A stretch of DNA of 64,000 bases from DASXZH01 sp963829965 (GTDB lineage Bacteria > Armatimonadota > Fimbriimonadia > Fimbriimonadales > Fimbriimonadaceae): assembly GCA_963829965.1 (NCBI GenBank), contig CAWHLK010000027.1, positions 186,001-250,000 of the forward strand, in the 5' to 3' direction. How positions within the stretch are numbered: the first letter of the stretch is position 1; each line of letters starts with the position of its first letter. Shown in pieces: positions 1 through 7,654 of this stretch. The position numbers were made by a program, and so were the translations under genes. Under the pieces are notes generated by a model. It saw nothing but the letters and a program-made list of their open reading frames with translations. It made no database searches and was not told the origin of the DNA.

Positions 1-14
1 CCTCTAATGAAGGG

Positions 15-473
15 ATGGAAGAACAACCCAGGATTCGGGCCTGCTCAAAGTGCAGCACAGAAAACTTAACAAACAGGAGCATTTGTTGGAACTGTGGTGA
101 GCCACTTGGCAGCAAGCCAGAACCCAGGGCTGCTGAGGTGGTGGCAGTTAAAAAACGGGCCTCAGCTTCTTCTAAGACAGGCGAGACAAGTGCGGGCTCT
201 GTTCATTCGCCCACTGCTGATCCACCTGCCCCAACGAAGGATACTAACGGTAGGAGCACTAACTCCGATCTCAGCAGCTATCAGAAAGAGAAGAATGCCC
301 GTGGGTATGGATGCGGTCTTGCTCTGTTTGTCCTTGTTTGCCTTCTTCCTCCAGTAGGGATACCTGCTAGTGCAGTGTTCTTAATTCTTTGGCTGATGGC
401 TGACGGCTGTGGCTGCTTTGTTTTGACCTGCCTGCTGGTTGCGTTAGCAGGTGCCTGCCTAGTAGTTTGGTGA
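15..473 (+). CDS. zinc-ribbon membrane protein
   Basis: A 152-residue protein with an N-terminal zinc ribbon (Cys10, Cys13, Cys24, Cys27 in two CxxC knuckles), a Ser/Thr/Pro-rich linker of about 60 residues, and a hydrophobic C-terminus (about residues 98-152) able to form two or three membrane helices. The N-terminal ribbon would sit in the cytoplasm. The frame is open to the left edge, and AAGGG abuts the ATG with no spacing, so the true start may lie outside the window. It is followed closely by a second tiny membrane ORF and lies inside the putative integrative element. The function is unknown; zinc-ribbon/TM proteins are common and uninformative. Confidence 0.6.
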   Translation: MEEQPRIRACSKCSTENLTNRSICWNCGEPLGSKPEPRAAEVVAVKKRASASSKTGETSAGSVHSPTADPPAPTKDTNGRSTNSDLSSYQKEKNARGYGCGLALFVLVCLLPPVGIPASAVFLILWLMADGCGCFVLTCLLVALAGACLVVW

Positions 474-524
474 GCAGAGCTTTGATATGTTCTATTGTGG
501 TTATCTGAATACGGGAGAACAGCA

Positions 525-635
525 GTGACTCTTGCTGGATTAATCTTCTTCGTGGTTGGTGCGATCTTCACATGCTTGTTCTGTGTTGGAGTGGTGTTTT
601 ACGGTTTCTTCGATCGCATTGTCACAGAGATTTGA
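525..635 (+). CDS. small hydrophobic peptide, 3' end cut by IS
   Basis: A GTG-started 36-codon ORF with a GGGAG ribosome-binding site about 6 nt upstream. It encodes an almost entirely hydrophobic peptide (LIFFVVGAIF then CLFCVGVVFYGFF) ending in DRIVTEI, so it looks like a single-helix membrane protein. Its TGA stop (633-635) is the first three bases of the insertion sequence, so the original C-terminus was probably longer. It lies about 50 nt after the zinc-ribbon gene and may be co-transcribed with it. No family is recognised. Confidence 0.42.
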   Translation: MTLAGLIFFVVGAIFTCLFCVGVVFYGFFDRIVTEI

Positions 636-698
636 CCGGTTCCCCTTAAACTTTCCAGTCCTAGAATAGAGAGTTTGCCGCCAAAATAGGAGACAGAC

Positions 699-968
699 AT
701 GGCACGAGGAAAACGGTATTCGGAGGAACAGATCCTGAAGGTTCTCGGTGAGATCGATGCGGGCGCGAGCATCGCTTCGGTGGCCAGGAGCCACGGGATC
801 AGCGACCAAACAATTTACGCGTGGCGCGAGAAGTATCAGGGCATGACCAAGAGCGACCTGACGGCGATGCGCAATCTTCAGGACGAGAACCGGCGGCTTC
901 GCCATCTGGTGGCCGAACTGAGTCTTGACAACGCGGCGCACAAGGAGCTCCAAAAGGGAAAATGGTGA
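699..968 (+). CDS. IS3-family transposase OrfA
   Basis: An 89-residue DNA-binding subunit of an IS3 transposase. The N-terminal helix-turn-helix runs from YSEEQILKVLGEIDAG through SHGISDQTIYAWREKY, followed by a leucine-zipper-like segment (about residues 58-82, LQDENRRLRHLVAEL). An AGGAGA-like ribosome-binding site precedes the ATG. The 3' end overlaps orfB by 7 nt, with orfB in the -1 frame. The overlap contains AAAAGGGAAAATGG, so the OrfAB fusion could arise by frameshifting or OrfB by coupled re-initiation. No canonical A6G heptamer is present. Confidence 0.9.
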   Translation: MARGKRYSEEQILKVLGEIDAGASIASVARSHGISDQTIYAWREKYQGMTKSDLTAMRNLQDENRRLRHLVAELSLDNAAHKELQKGKW

Positions 969-1777
969 GCCCCGGAAGCAGACGGCGAGCCGTGTGCTTT
1001 CTTCTTGGCCGGGGCTTTCCAAGAACGTGCGCTTGCCGGGTGTGCCGCATCTCGCGTCCTGCGAGCCGCCACACGCCCACGGAACGCAGCCCAGGGCTTC
1101 GGGAGAAGGTTCTGGAGCTTGCCCGGGCGAATCCGCGCTACGGCTTTAGGCGGGTGCACGCGCTCATTCCCGGCGTCAACGTGAAGGCGGTTCATCGTAT
1201 TTGGCGAACCGAAGGACTCGGCATTAGACATCGCAAGCGAAGGAAGCTTGTGGTGCCAAAGACTGAAGGGCCGGTGCTTACCGGGCCCAACCAGGCATGG
1301 TGTCTGGACTTCGCGCACGAGCGGCTCGAAAACGGCCGGCACACCCGAATACTTGGCGTGCTCGACTGCTTCACGAGAGAATGCCTGCTGCTCAAAACGG
1401 CCTCAACCTTTCCTGCCTTTGCGGTGGAAAGAGAGCTCGACTGGCTGTACCTCGTTCACGGAAAGCCCAAGGCGATCGTCAGCGACAACGGGCCCGAGTT
1501 CCGCGCCATGACGCTTCCAGAGGGCGTCTCAAACCAGTTCATCCAGCCGGGAAAACCCTGGCAGAACGGCTACATCGAGAGCTTCTTTGGCAAGCTCCGC
1601 GACGAACTCCTGTCCTGCGAACTCTTCATCCGAGGCTCCGAACTGCAAGCGGCCCTCGCGGATTTCCAGGATCACTACAACAATCACAGACCCCATCTTG
1701 GGCTGGGCGGGCTGACACCCGCAGGCTTCAAGCAGAGGTTACAATCAACCCCGGAGGCGGACACTCTCTATTCCTAG
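962..1777 (+). CDS. IS3-family transposase OrfB (DDE)
   Basis: The catalytic subunit, 271 residues. An IS3-type HTH-like region (RANPRYGFRRVHALI) is followed by an rve integrase core. The DDE residues are visible as Asp in WCLDFAHE, Asp in VSDNGPEF and Glu in NGYIESFFGKLRDELL, then YNNHRPHLGLGGLTP, a typical C-terminal signature. Only about 30 residues separate the second Asp from the Glu, whereas IS3 enzymes normally have 35. The segment between NGPEF and FIQPGKP is shortened, so this copy may be a variant or catalytically impaired. Start is the ATG overlapping the orfA end. Confidence 0.88.
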   Translation: MVSPGSRRRAVCFLLGRGFPRTCACRVCRISRPASRHTPTERSPGLREKVLELARANPRYGFRRVHALIPGVNVKAVHRIWRTEGLGIRHRKRRKLVVPKTEGPVLTGPNQAWCLDFAHERLENGRHTRILGVLDCFTRECLLLKTASTFPAFAVERELDWLYLVHGKPKAIVSDNGPEFRAMTLPEGVSNQFIQPGKPWQNGYIESFFGKLRDELLSCELFIRGSELQAALADFQDHYNNHRPHLGLGGLTPAGFKQRLQSTPEADTLYS

Positions 1778-1803
1778 GGTGGAAACTTATTGGGGACCGG
1801 TCA

Positions 1804-2759
1804 TGACGAAGCATATGAGTAGATACCTTTTCCAGTTTTGCTGACTTGGCGGAGGCTTCAAGGGATCTTTGCACGTTGCGGTATGAAAATGGTGTTCCCT
1901 TCTTCGTGCAGAAGATGAGGTCCCCCCTTCTGGGCAGTTGTTCTAGCATCTTCAACAAAGGTGGAGGTATTGCTACTTGCCTACATGATCTTTCAGTTTT
2001 AAGGGGTTTCAGGACTCGTTTGCCCGTCTCTCTATCCCTTTGAAGTTGTTGCCGAATAGAAATCGATGCCCTCACTCCTTTGCATTCTAGGTCAGTCCAC
2101 ATTAGGGCAAGTGCTTCACCAATTCTGAGCCCAAGCATGAGCTGGCATGCGAAGATCGCCTTCATGGAGGTGTTCTCCGTTTTCTCTAGAAGTGTTGCGG
2201 CTTGCTCCTTCGTCAGAGCCCTTATTCTTCTGCCCTTTGGCTGGTCATTGAGTTGGGTCAGTGCTGCAGGGTTGCTAGTTAGCTTGCCCCTTCGAACAGC
2301 ATGGTTGAGGGCTCCAATAAGGAAGCGCCTGAAATGGGCCTTGCTTCTGCTGCCAAGTGTTGATCTCGTGTTTATGAGGTTGTCAAGCATCTGGACGGTC
2401 AGCTTATTGATAGGAATGTGTCCAAGGGCAATGGCGTGATTATCAGCGAAGTTTTTGTAGAGAGCGTATGTGTTTCCGCTTAGCTTTGGCTTGTAGATTT
2501 CCCTCAGGGCTGTTTCCAGCCATTGGGATAACTTCATCTCTTTTGCTTCAAGCTTGCCACCTCTAATGATGGATATGTGCAGGTCTTGGAGCTTCTGCTT
2601 CGCTTCTTTTTCAGTGTCGCATGTAACTGAATGGTCACGCTGCTTTCCGTTGGCGTCTATATAGCGACGTCTAGCCACCCACTTTCCCGTGCCCTGCCTC
2701 TGAAATACTGTGCCTGGTATCTTCCCTACCATTTCAGGTGTTCCTCCATTGCCTTCCAT
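1804..2759 (-). pseudogene. tyrosine recombinase/integrase, truncated by IS
   Basis: A phage-type integrase of about 320 remaining residues: an N-terminal AP2-like DNA-binding region (residues 15-65), a SAM-like core-binding domain (about 75-165), and a catalytic domain with the first Arg in LGLRIGEAL (Arg212), the PLKTER strand, and HMLRH (His315, Arg318). The codon for the His after Arg318 is split by the right end of the IS. The reading frame then runs through IS sequence to a stop, so the second His/Trp and the catalytic Tyr are missing. The missing 3' part was not found beyond the left IS end. It must be inactive as read. Its start overlaps the upstream xis-like gene by 34 nt, implying one operon. 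Confidence 0.88.
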
Positions 2760-3073
2760 GCAAGTTCAAGCTCCACGAAGTCCTGGCCCTCTTCAGACCG
2801 AGCCTTCTGTGTTGCTGATTCCATGGGGCCAAGAATTGTTTGCTTGGTGGTTTCCCAGGCCTTTGGGGAAGCCTTCTTGACGTAGTCGATGATGGATTCT
2901 CTGAGAATCCGGAAGTTGCCTGTGAGCTTGACTGCCACAAGGTCTTCCTCCTCGATTAGTTTCCTGACGGTTTCCGTAGAGATCCGGAAAACTTGTGCAA
3001 CTTCTTTGGCGGAGAACATTGTTCCTGCAGGCGAAGTGGCAACGGTGATTAGTGTCGTATTTTCATTTTCCAT
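2726..3073 (-). CDS. excisionase-like HTH protein
   Basis: A 115-residue protein with a MerR/Xis-type winged helix-turn-helix at residues 19-65 (MFSAKEVAQVFRISTETVRKL, then the LTGNFRILRESIIDYV wing), the pattern of HTH_17 excisionase-family proteins that bind att-site DNA and steer recombination. The C-terminal 45 residues are acidic/helical. It sits directly upstream of, and overlaps, the integrase gene, the usual recombination-directionality-factor position. It could instead be a regulator of the divergent gene at 3194. The start has AAGGAA upstream. Confidence 0.72.
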   Translation of the reverse strand: MENENTTLITVATSPAGTMFSAKEVAQVFRISTETVRKLIEEEDLVAVKLTGNFRILRESIIDYVKKASPKAWETTKQTILGPMESATQKARSEEGQDFVELELAWKAMEEHLKW

Positions 3074-3111
3074 TTTGCATTCCTTGTGTTTTTGGTATTT
3101 TACTTTATTTA

Positions 3112-3141
3112 TTGCATTCTTGGCATAATCCGTGATATAGT
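3112..3141 (+). promoter_or_regulatory. sigma-70-like promoter for the gene at 3194
   Basis: TTGCAT (3112-3117) and TATAGT (3136-3141) separated by 18 bp, in AT-rich DNA between the divergent xis-like gene and the gene at 3194. Both hexamers are close to the consensus. Confidence 0.5.
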
Positions 3142-3148
3142 GATGATA

Positions 3149-3167
3149 CCCTCACTTCGGGTGTGGG
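3149..3167. repeat. palindrome at the transcription start region
   Basis: CCCTCAC, a 5-nt spacer TTCGG, then GTGTGGG: a near-perfect inverted repeat (6 of 7 pairs) starting 8 bp after the -10 box. The position is right for an operator. The TTCGG loop could equally form a 5'-UTR hairpin in the mRNA. Confidence 0.42.
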
Positions 3168-3193
3168 AATCTCGACAAATAGGTGAAAAACTA

Positions 3194-3586
3194 ATGATTA
3201 GTAGTAATGCGACTCTTGCGGTCGAGTTGGAACCTGGGTTCCAATCATTGATTGAGGGAGAGGTGGATAACCTCTTCCAATGGACAGGATGCAAAGATGA
3301 ATGCGTCTGGGTTTCGGGCGAGTGGTGTCCCTCTGGGTGCCAGTTCAAGCTCTATAGGGGCACTGCACTAGCTAAGGAGGGGGACCTTCAGCAGGTGATT
3401 GAGGCAGCTCACTCTAAGGGCTATCCGCATAAAACCACTGACGGTCTTCGAAAGGAGATAGTGGTCCTCCTACCGGAGCCGATAACAGTGGGCGGAGAGA
3501 CAGCTAAGTCCTGGCTCATCAAGAAAACCTCTGCAGTCAAGTGGATGCGGCTGGAACCAGTAGCATCTGCCCCTACAGGAGAATAG
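3194..3586 (+). CDS. hypothetical protein of the integrative element
   Basis: 130 residues counted from the ATG at 3194, chosen because AGGTGA lies 8 nt upstream; a longer frame back to 3086 would overlap the promoter and has no ribosome-binding site. The protein has a Cys/Trp-rich centre (WTGCKDECVWVSGEWCPSGC) with four cysteines in two CxxxC spacings, so it may bind a metal or form disulfides. The C-terminal half looks like a mixed alpha/beta fold. I do not recognise a family. It is transcribed away from the xis/int operon and is the last gene before the attachment site. Confidence 0.6.
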   Translation: MISSNATLAVELEPGFQSLIEGEVDNLFQWTGCKDECVWVSGEWCPSGCQFKLYRGTALAKEGDLQQVIEAAHSKGYPHKTTDGLRKEIVVLLPEPITVGGETAKSWLIKKTSAVKWMRLEPVASAPTGE

Positions 3587-3599
3587 TGATGGGTTTGCA

Positions 3600-3627
3600 G
3601 GTGAGCCAGGCTGTGTCCTGGCTTACC
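3600..3627 (+). terminator. stem-loop after the gene at 3194
   Basis: GGTGAGCCAGG and CCTGGCTTACC form an 11-bp stem (one G-U pair) around a 6-nt loop, 14 nt after the stop codon. No T-tract follows directly, so intrinsic termination is likely but not certain. Confidence 0.42.
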
Positions 3628-3663
3628 GGAACCTGACTGAGAGGTGTTTTCAGGGTGTGCTTA

Positions 3664-3748
3664 ACCGATTTAGAGGTTCGTTTGAACTCGGAATGGCTCT
3701 TTGCTCAACTATTACGAAACAGCTGCTCTACCACTGAGCTACATCGGC
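3664..3748 (-). other. attachment site: tRNA-Thr(CGU) 5' half plus degenerate 3' half
   Basis: On the minus strand, from 3748 to about 3712, the sequence is a perfect tRNA-Thr 5' half: acceptor strand GCCGATG, D-stem GCTC/GAGC with AGTGGTA loop, and anticodon loop TTCGTAA (anticodon CGU). It then diverges. The remainder only vaguely resembles a T-arm (TTCAAAC) and acceptor strand (ATCGGT), is about 11 nt too long, and cannot pair a normal anticodon stem. Tyrosine recombinases often use anticodon loops as crossover sites, so this is read as one att junction of the element to its left. The other half of the tRNA should lie beyond the left window edge. Confidence 0.6.
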
Positions 3749-3866
3749 GTGGGCGGATGAAATGATACCTCTTGGCTGCCGTTTAAGCCCTCAGGGGGTG
3801 GAGCGGGCTCAGAAAAGTACAAGTCAAGTCCATCGGACCGATGAAATGCGGAGAGAACTCGGGCCT

Positions 3867-5258
3867 TCACGGATAAATAGCCCCCCATGTATCCCACATG
3901 GCGCCGAAGATCCCGTCCTGGCCATTAGGCTGGACATAGCGGCCTACCAGGTAAACGTAATAATATTGCCCGTCGGTCGTCCAAAGCAGACTGGTCACGA
4001 TGTCATCATTGCTTGCCTCGGTCGAATAGGTAAACGTCTGTAACTCGTTGGCATTGGCGTCCAATATAACGACGGTTGCATGGCGGTGGCCGTTGGCGTC
4101 CGGATTGTCGAGGGCGTACACGACGCCCTGGTCGGCAGCGGCGCTGATTTTGCTCAGGCTGCCTTTGACGAACCATTTGGGACTACCGATGCCGCCGGTA
4201 GAGTCATATTGGTAAAGGTATTCGCCGGGAACCTGCGAGGCAAGAACATAAATGTTCGAAGCTGTTCCCACGGAGACGGCAGTGACGACACCTTCTTGCT
4301 CGGCCGAGTGCCACAGCATCCTCCCGGCGCCGTCATAAGCGTAAAGAGTATAGATCACCTTGGTAGTGTCATCGACGCTGTTATGGATGGTCTCGTTATC
4401 GGCGACCACGGTGAAGTCATCGGAATTTGAGCCTACGCAAACTGAGTGATTGGTGGTCCAGGTACCGGATTGATTGTTTTCAAATCTAAGACTGTAATCG
4501 CGGCTCAGTCTGCCTCCCACGTTGATTTTGTACGCGGCGACTCGGCAGCCGCCAAGCTCGGTATCAGGTTCGTTATCCTTCCCTTCTACCAAAAAGGTAG
4601 CTCCGCTAAAATAGGCAGTGGTTGGAGACATCTCGGGGGCCGTGAACTCGAGACGGGGGTTTGGACCGACCGTACTGTGGGTATCACAAAGAACGGCCAG
4701 TTCCGACCCGGTGCCTGTTCCCAAAGAAACGGCCGCGTAATCGCCGTAGGGATACTCCCCCAGTTTAAGAGGCGTATCATTGGACGCGCTATTAGCCGGG
4801 TAGAGGTAATCCTGAGCGAACGGGGAGAGAAAGCCTCCGCGATAGTAGGCAATTTTAGTGCCTTGGGACGTCTGCATAGCTCCGATCGACCTAAAATCGT
4901 GGGGGCCAAAGATGCTTTGTTGAAATGACACGTTGTCTATTAGGTCGGCAGGTTTGAATCCGGCAATCGGCCCTTCCCCCCAAGCCACGATCGGAGGCGT
5001 CACGTTATAACCCACCCCGACATACCCACCTGAAACAGCTCCCGTAACCGGATCGGTGGCATAAACGGACTCAAAGGCCCGGCCAACCGGTGCAAGGTCG
5101 ACCGGGAACACGTTCTGGTAAGGTTCCGAGGCTGTCAGGCACGGGTTTTGGTAAACAGAGTAATTGAAAACGAGGGGATACTGAGCGTTCGCCATCGTGG
5201 CAATCGCAAGCACCAATAGACTAAGGGGAAGTTTGCTCATATCATTTCGCTTACTCAC
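3867..5258 (-). CDS. secreted beta-propeller-like protein
   Basis: 463 residues with a signal peptide (LPLSLLVLAIATMANA cleaved before QYP). The rest is beta-rich, with repeated short blocks such as NIYVLASQVPGEYLYQYD, GVVYALDNPD and YYYVYLVGRY, consistent with a propeller built from degenerate PQQ/WD-like blades. I find no catalytic motif. The frame starts at GTG 5258, but ATG 5240 (six codons in) gives a more typical signal peptide and has GGGTGAG upstream. It is the first chromosomal gene after the attachment site and is followed on the same strand by the carboxylase gene further upstream. Function unknown. Confidence 0.7.
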   Translation of the reverse strand: MSKRNDMSKLPLSLLVLAIATMANAQYPLVFNYSVYQNPCLTASEPYQNVFPVDLAPVGRAFESVYATDPVTGAVSGGYVGVGYNVTPPIVAWGEGPIAGFKPADLIDNVSFQQSIFGPHDFRSIGAMQTSQGTKIAYYRGGFLSPFAQDYLYPANSASNDTPLKLGEYPYGDYAAVSLGTGTGSELAVLCDTHSTVGPNPRLEFTAPEMSPTTAYFSGATFLVEGKDNEPDTELGGCRVAAYKINVGGRLSRDYSLRFENNQSGTWTTNHSVCVGSNSDDFTVVADNETIHNSVDDTTKVIYTLYAYDGAGRMLWHSAEQEGVVTAVSVGTASNIYVLASQVPGEYLYQYDSTGGIGSPKWFVKGSLSKISAAADQGVVYALDNPDANGHRHATVVILDANANELQTFTYSTEASNDDIVTSLLWTTDGQYYYVYLVGRYVQPNGQDGIFGAMWDTWGAIYP

Positions 5259-5326
5259 CCAATATCGGAAGATCCAACAATTTTCCTTCTAGGGTTAGCC
5301 ATAACCAGTTTTGTCAAACCAAAACT

Positions 5327-6924
5327 TCACATTCTAAACATTGTAAATCCGGCAGGTTCAAGCGGCGCGTTTAGCGCCGCCTCGATGCCAAGGCCCAGAA
5401 CCCGGCGGGTGTCCACCGGATCGATGATGCCATCGTCCCAGATCCTTGCCGTCGAGTAAAGCGCGGAGGACTCGGCGGCATACTTGGCGAGGATGGGCGC
5501 TTTGAACTCGGCCACCTCCGCCTCCGTCATTTGCCCGCCCTTCTGTTCCTGCTTCACCGTTGCAAGGACACCGGCGGCCTGCTCGCCGCCCATCACGCTG
5601 ATCCTGGCGTTTGGCCACATCCAAAGTTGACGGGGGCCGTAGGCGCGACCGCACATTCCGTAATTCCCTGCTCCGTAGGAGCCACCCACAATGACGGTGA
5701 ACTTAGGCACGTTTGCAGTGCTCACCGCACTGACCAGCTTAGCGCCGTGCTTGGCGATGCCTTCATTCTCGTACTTGCGCCCGACCATGAAGCCGGTAAT
5801 GTTCTGCAGAAACACCAGTGGAATACCGCGCGCGCAGCAAAGTTCTATGAAGTGCGCGCCCTTTTGAGCGCTTTCGCTGAACAGAATGCCGTCGTTGGCG
5901 AGAACTCCCGCGAGATGGCCGTAGAAGCGGGCGAAGCCGCAGATGAGGGTTGTCCCGAAGCGAGCTTTGAACTCCTGGAATCGGGAGCCGTCTGCCACGC
6001 GGGCGAGGACCTCGCGCATTTCCATCGGCTTTTTGGAGTCTGAAGGGACAAGCGAATACAGTTCGGACGGATCGTAAAGGGGAGCTTCCGGCTCCGTAAA
6101 ATCATCCTGTCTCCTGGGACGGCTGCCAAGAGACTCAACAATATTTCGCAGAATCTCAATCGCGTGGTTATCGTCTTCGGCAAAATGGTCGGCGACGCCG
6201 CTTAGTCTCGTGTGGACATCCGCTCCGCCCAAGTCTTCGGCGGTAACTTCCTCCCCGGTCGCCGCTTTCACGAGCGGCGGGCCGCCCAAGAAAATCGTTC
6301 CCTGCCCCTTCACGATCACCGCTTCGTCGCTCATCGCGGGCACGTAGGCGCCGCCGGCGGTGCATGAGCCCATCACCGCGGCGATTTGGGGAATGCCGCG
6401 CGAGGCCATGGTCGCTTGATTGTAGAAGATGCGGCCGAAATGGTCGCGGTCGGGAAAGACCTCGCTTTGCAAGGGCAAGAACGCCCCACCCGAATCCACC
6501 AGATAAATGCAAGGAAGGTGGTTCTCCAGCGCAATCTCCTGAGCGCGCAGGTGTTTCTTGACCGTGATCGGAAAGTAGGTCCCGCCCTTCACCGTCGCGT
6601 CGTTGGCGATGACCACGCACTCCCGGTTTTGAATCCGCCCGATGCCGGTTACGATTCCGGCGCCCGGGCGCCTTCCTCGTACATACCGTTCGCGGCCAGT
6701 GAACTGAACTCTAGAAAGGGAGAGCCCTCGTCGATGAGCCGCTCGATACGCTCGCGGGCAAGCATCTTGCCCCTGCTCTTATGCTTTGAAACGGCGGCTT
6801 CGCCGCCGCCCAGCTTGACGGTTGCCACTGCTTGCCGGAAGTCAGAAAGAATCGCGTCCATGCAGGAGCGGTTCTCGCGGTGGTCGACGTCGTTGATGTT
6901 AACGTGGCTTTCCAGCGGGTCCAT
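5327..6924 (-). CDS. acyl-CoA carboxylase carboxyltransferase (MccB/PccB-like), frameshifted
   Basis: The beta subunit of a biotin-dependent acyl-CoA carboxylase, closest in pattern to methylcrotonyl-CoA carboxylase (leucine breakdown). The N-terminal part (6649-6924) has LARERIERLIDEGSPFLE. The C-terminal part (5327-6616) has the two oxyanion-hole glycine motifs DSGGAFLPLQ and GSCTAGGAYVPAM, then ITGFMVGRKYE and GGSYGAGNYGMCGRAY. The two frames join if one C is restored near 6665-6672, where the minus strand reads GGCGCCCGGGCGCC; the expected bridge AGIVTGIGRIQNRECVVIAND is then partly visible in the other frame. No biotin carboxylase (alpha) gene is in the window. With the correction it is about 530 residues, the normal length. 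Substrate is inferred, not proven. Confidence 0.85.
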
Positions 6925-6944
6925 GCTGGAAAGGATGATACCGG

Positions 6945-7244
6945 TTAGCTCAAATACAAGGTGGCCGCAGTTACGGGTTCGCGATCGGGCTTAACGCGGA
7001 ACGCGATCAGATGGCTTGGCTTATCCTTTTGACAGTGGACGCTGTACCCGCGCTGCTCAAAAATGATTCTTACGGTTTCCCAGTCGTCCGTCCGGATGTC
7101 GCATTCGATCCGATAGGCGTGACGCCTTCTCTTGATCAAATTGTGTACAAATCCTTGCGCTTCCTTATACTTTTTCATCACGTTCACCATGGTCCAAGTG
7201 GTGGGTTCCGTCTGGGCTTCTTTGACCGATATCGGATTGCTCAT
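6945..7244 (-). CDS. hypothetical protein
   Basis: 99 residues, soluble, with many charged residues (HNLIKRRRHAYRIECDIRTDDWETVRIIFEQRGYSVHC). An AAGGAT ribosome-binding site precedes the ATG. The alternating beta/alpha pattern in residues 35-75 suggests a small ferredoxin-like fold. The gene ends 20 bp upstream of the carboxylase start on the same strand, so co-transcription is likely. No family recognised. Confidence 0.58.
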   Translation of the reverse strand: MSNPISVKEAQTEPTTWTMVNVMKKYKEAQGFVHNLIKRRRHAYRIECDIRTDDWETVRIIFEQRGYSVHCQKDKPSHLIAFRVKPDREPVTAATLYLS

Positions 7245-7336
7245 GAATTACTTATCCTTGTATCACGTCAAAAACCGGCTCCGCGTGGCAGTTTTGGCGC
7301 TTTTATTCTCCAACCTTAACATTGGGGCCAAAGCAG

Positions 7337-7600
7337 CTATTCCGCAGCCTGTTTTCGATCGCCAATCAAATAGAGGACGATACAGGGCACGAGATTAAAC
7401 ATGACAATCGCAATTTTGTAGAGGATCATAACAAGAAGGTTGATCCGATCAAAATCCGTATGCGAGACCAGGATATTCGCCGATACGGTGCCGTAGAGCC
7501 AGCCATGGGGGAGATACAGCATTAGGTACCAAGCGAGCAGAATCACATAGTTGATGATCGTGCAGTAGAGAAGAAGCCTACGAACATCGCTCAGTTTCAT
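7337..7600 (-). CDS. DUF6868-like small membrane protein
   Basis: 87 residues with two strong transmembrane helices (about residues 9-29 and 55-80) and the pattern LLLYCTIINYVILLAWYL ... HDW/HGWLY ... FDRINLLVMILYKIAIVMFNLVPCIVLYLI. I recall this layout for the DUF6868 family of two-helix inner-membrane proteins; there is no known function. It stands about 90 bp upstream of the 99-residue gene on the same strand. Confidence 0.68.
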   Translation of the reverse strand: MKLSDVRRLLLYCTIINYVILLAWYLMLYLPHGWLYGTVSANILVSHTDFDRINLLVMILYKIAIVMFNLVPCIVLYLIGDRKQAAE

Positions 7601-7654
7601 ATCTATTCTACGAATTCAGGCTCGCTGCAGGTGTCTTAAAACGTCCTGGTTTCG

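Larger units (their letters stand above)
633..1803 (+). mobile_element. IS3-family insertion sequence
   Basis: The element carries overlapping orfA and orfB and is bounded by imperfect terminal inverted repeats about 45 bp long. Both ends begin TGACCGGT; the left end (633-680) and the reverse complement of the right end (about 1755-1803) then share CCCC, TTTCCA, CCTAG and AATAGAGAGT blocks. Ends of TG...CA type fit the IS3 family. I see no direct target duplication: the left flank ends in GAGATT and the right flank begins TGACGAAG. The right end interrupts a tyrosine recombinase gene and the left end interrupts a small membrane ORF. Confidence 0.85.

Noticed and set aside
962..1080. frameshift inside the OrfB N-terminus
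   Set aside because: The odd Cys-rich start still matches the RAV.FL..GRGF..R.ACR...ISR pattern of IS3 OrfB proteins, so the frame appears continuous.
1297..1806. 169-residue ORF inside the transposase
   Set aside because: Shadow frame of orfB with Arg-rich composition; no motifs.
3664..3748. intact tRNA-Thr gene
   Set aside because: The 3' half does not pair with the anticodon stem, is about 11 nt too long and lacks a good T-arm; called an attachment-site remnant instead.
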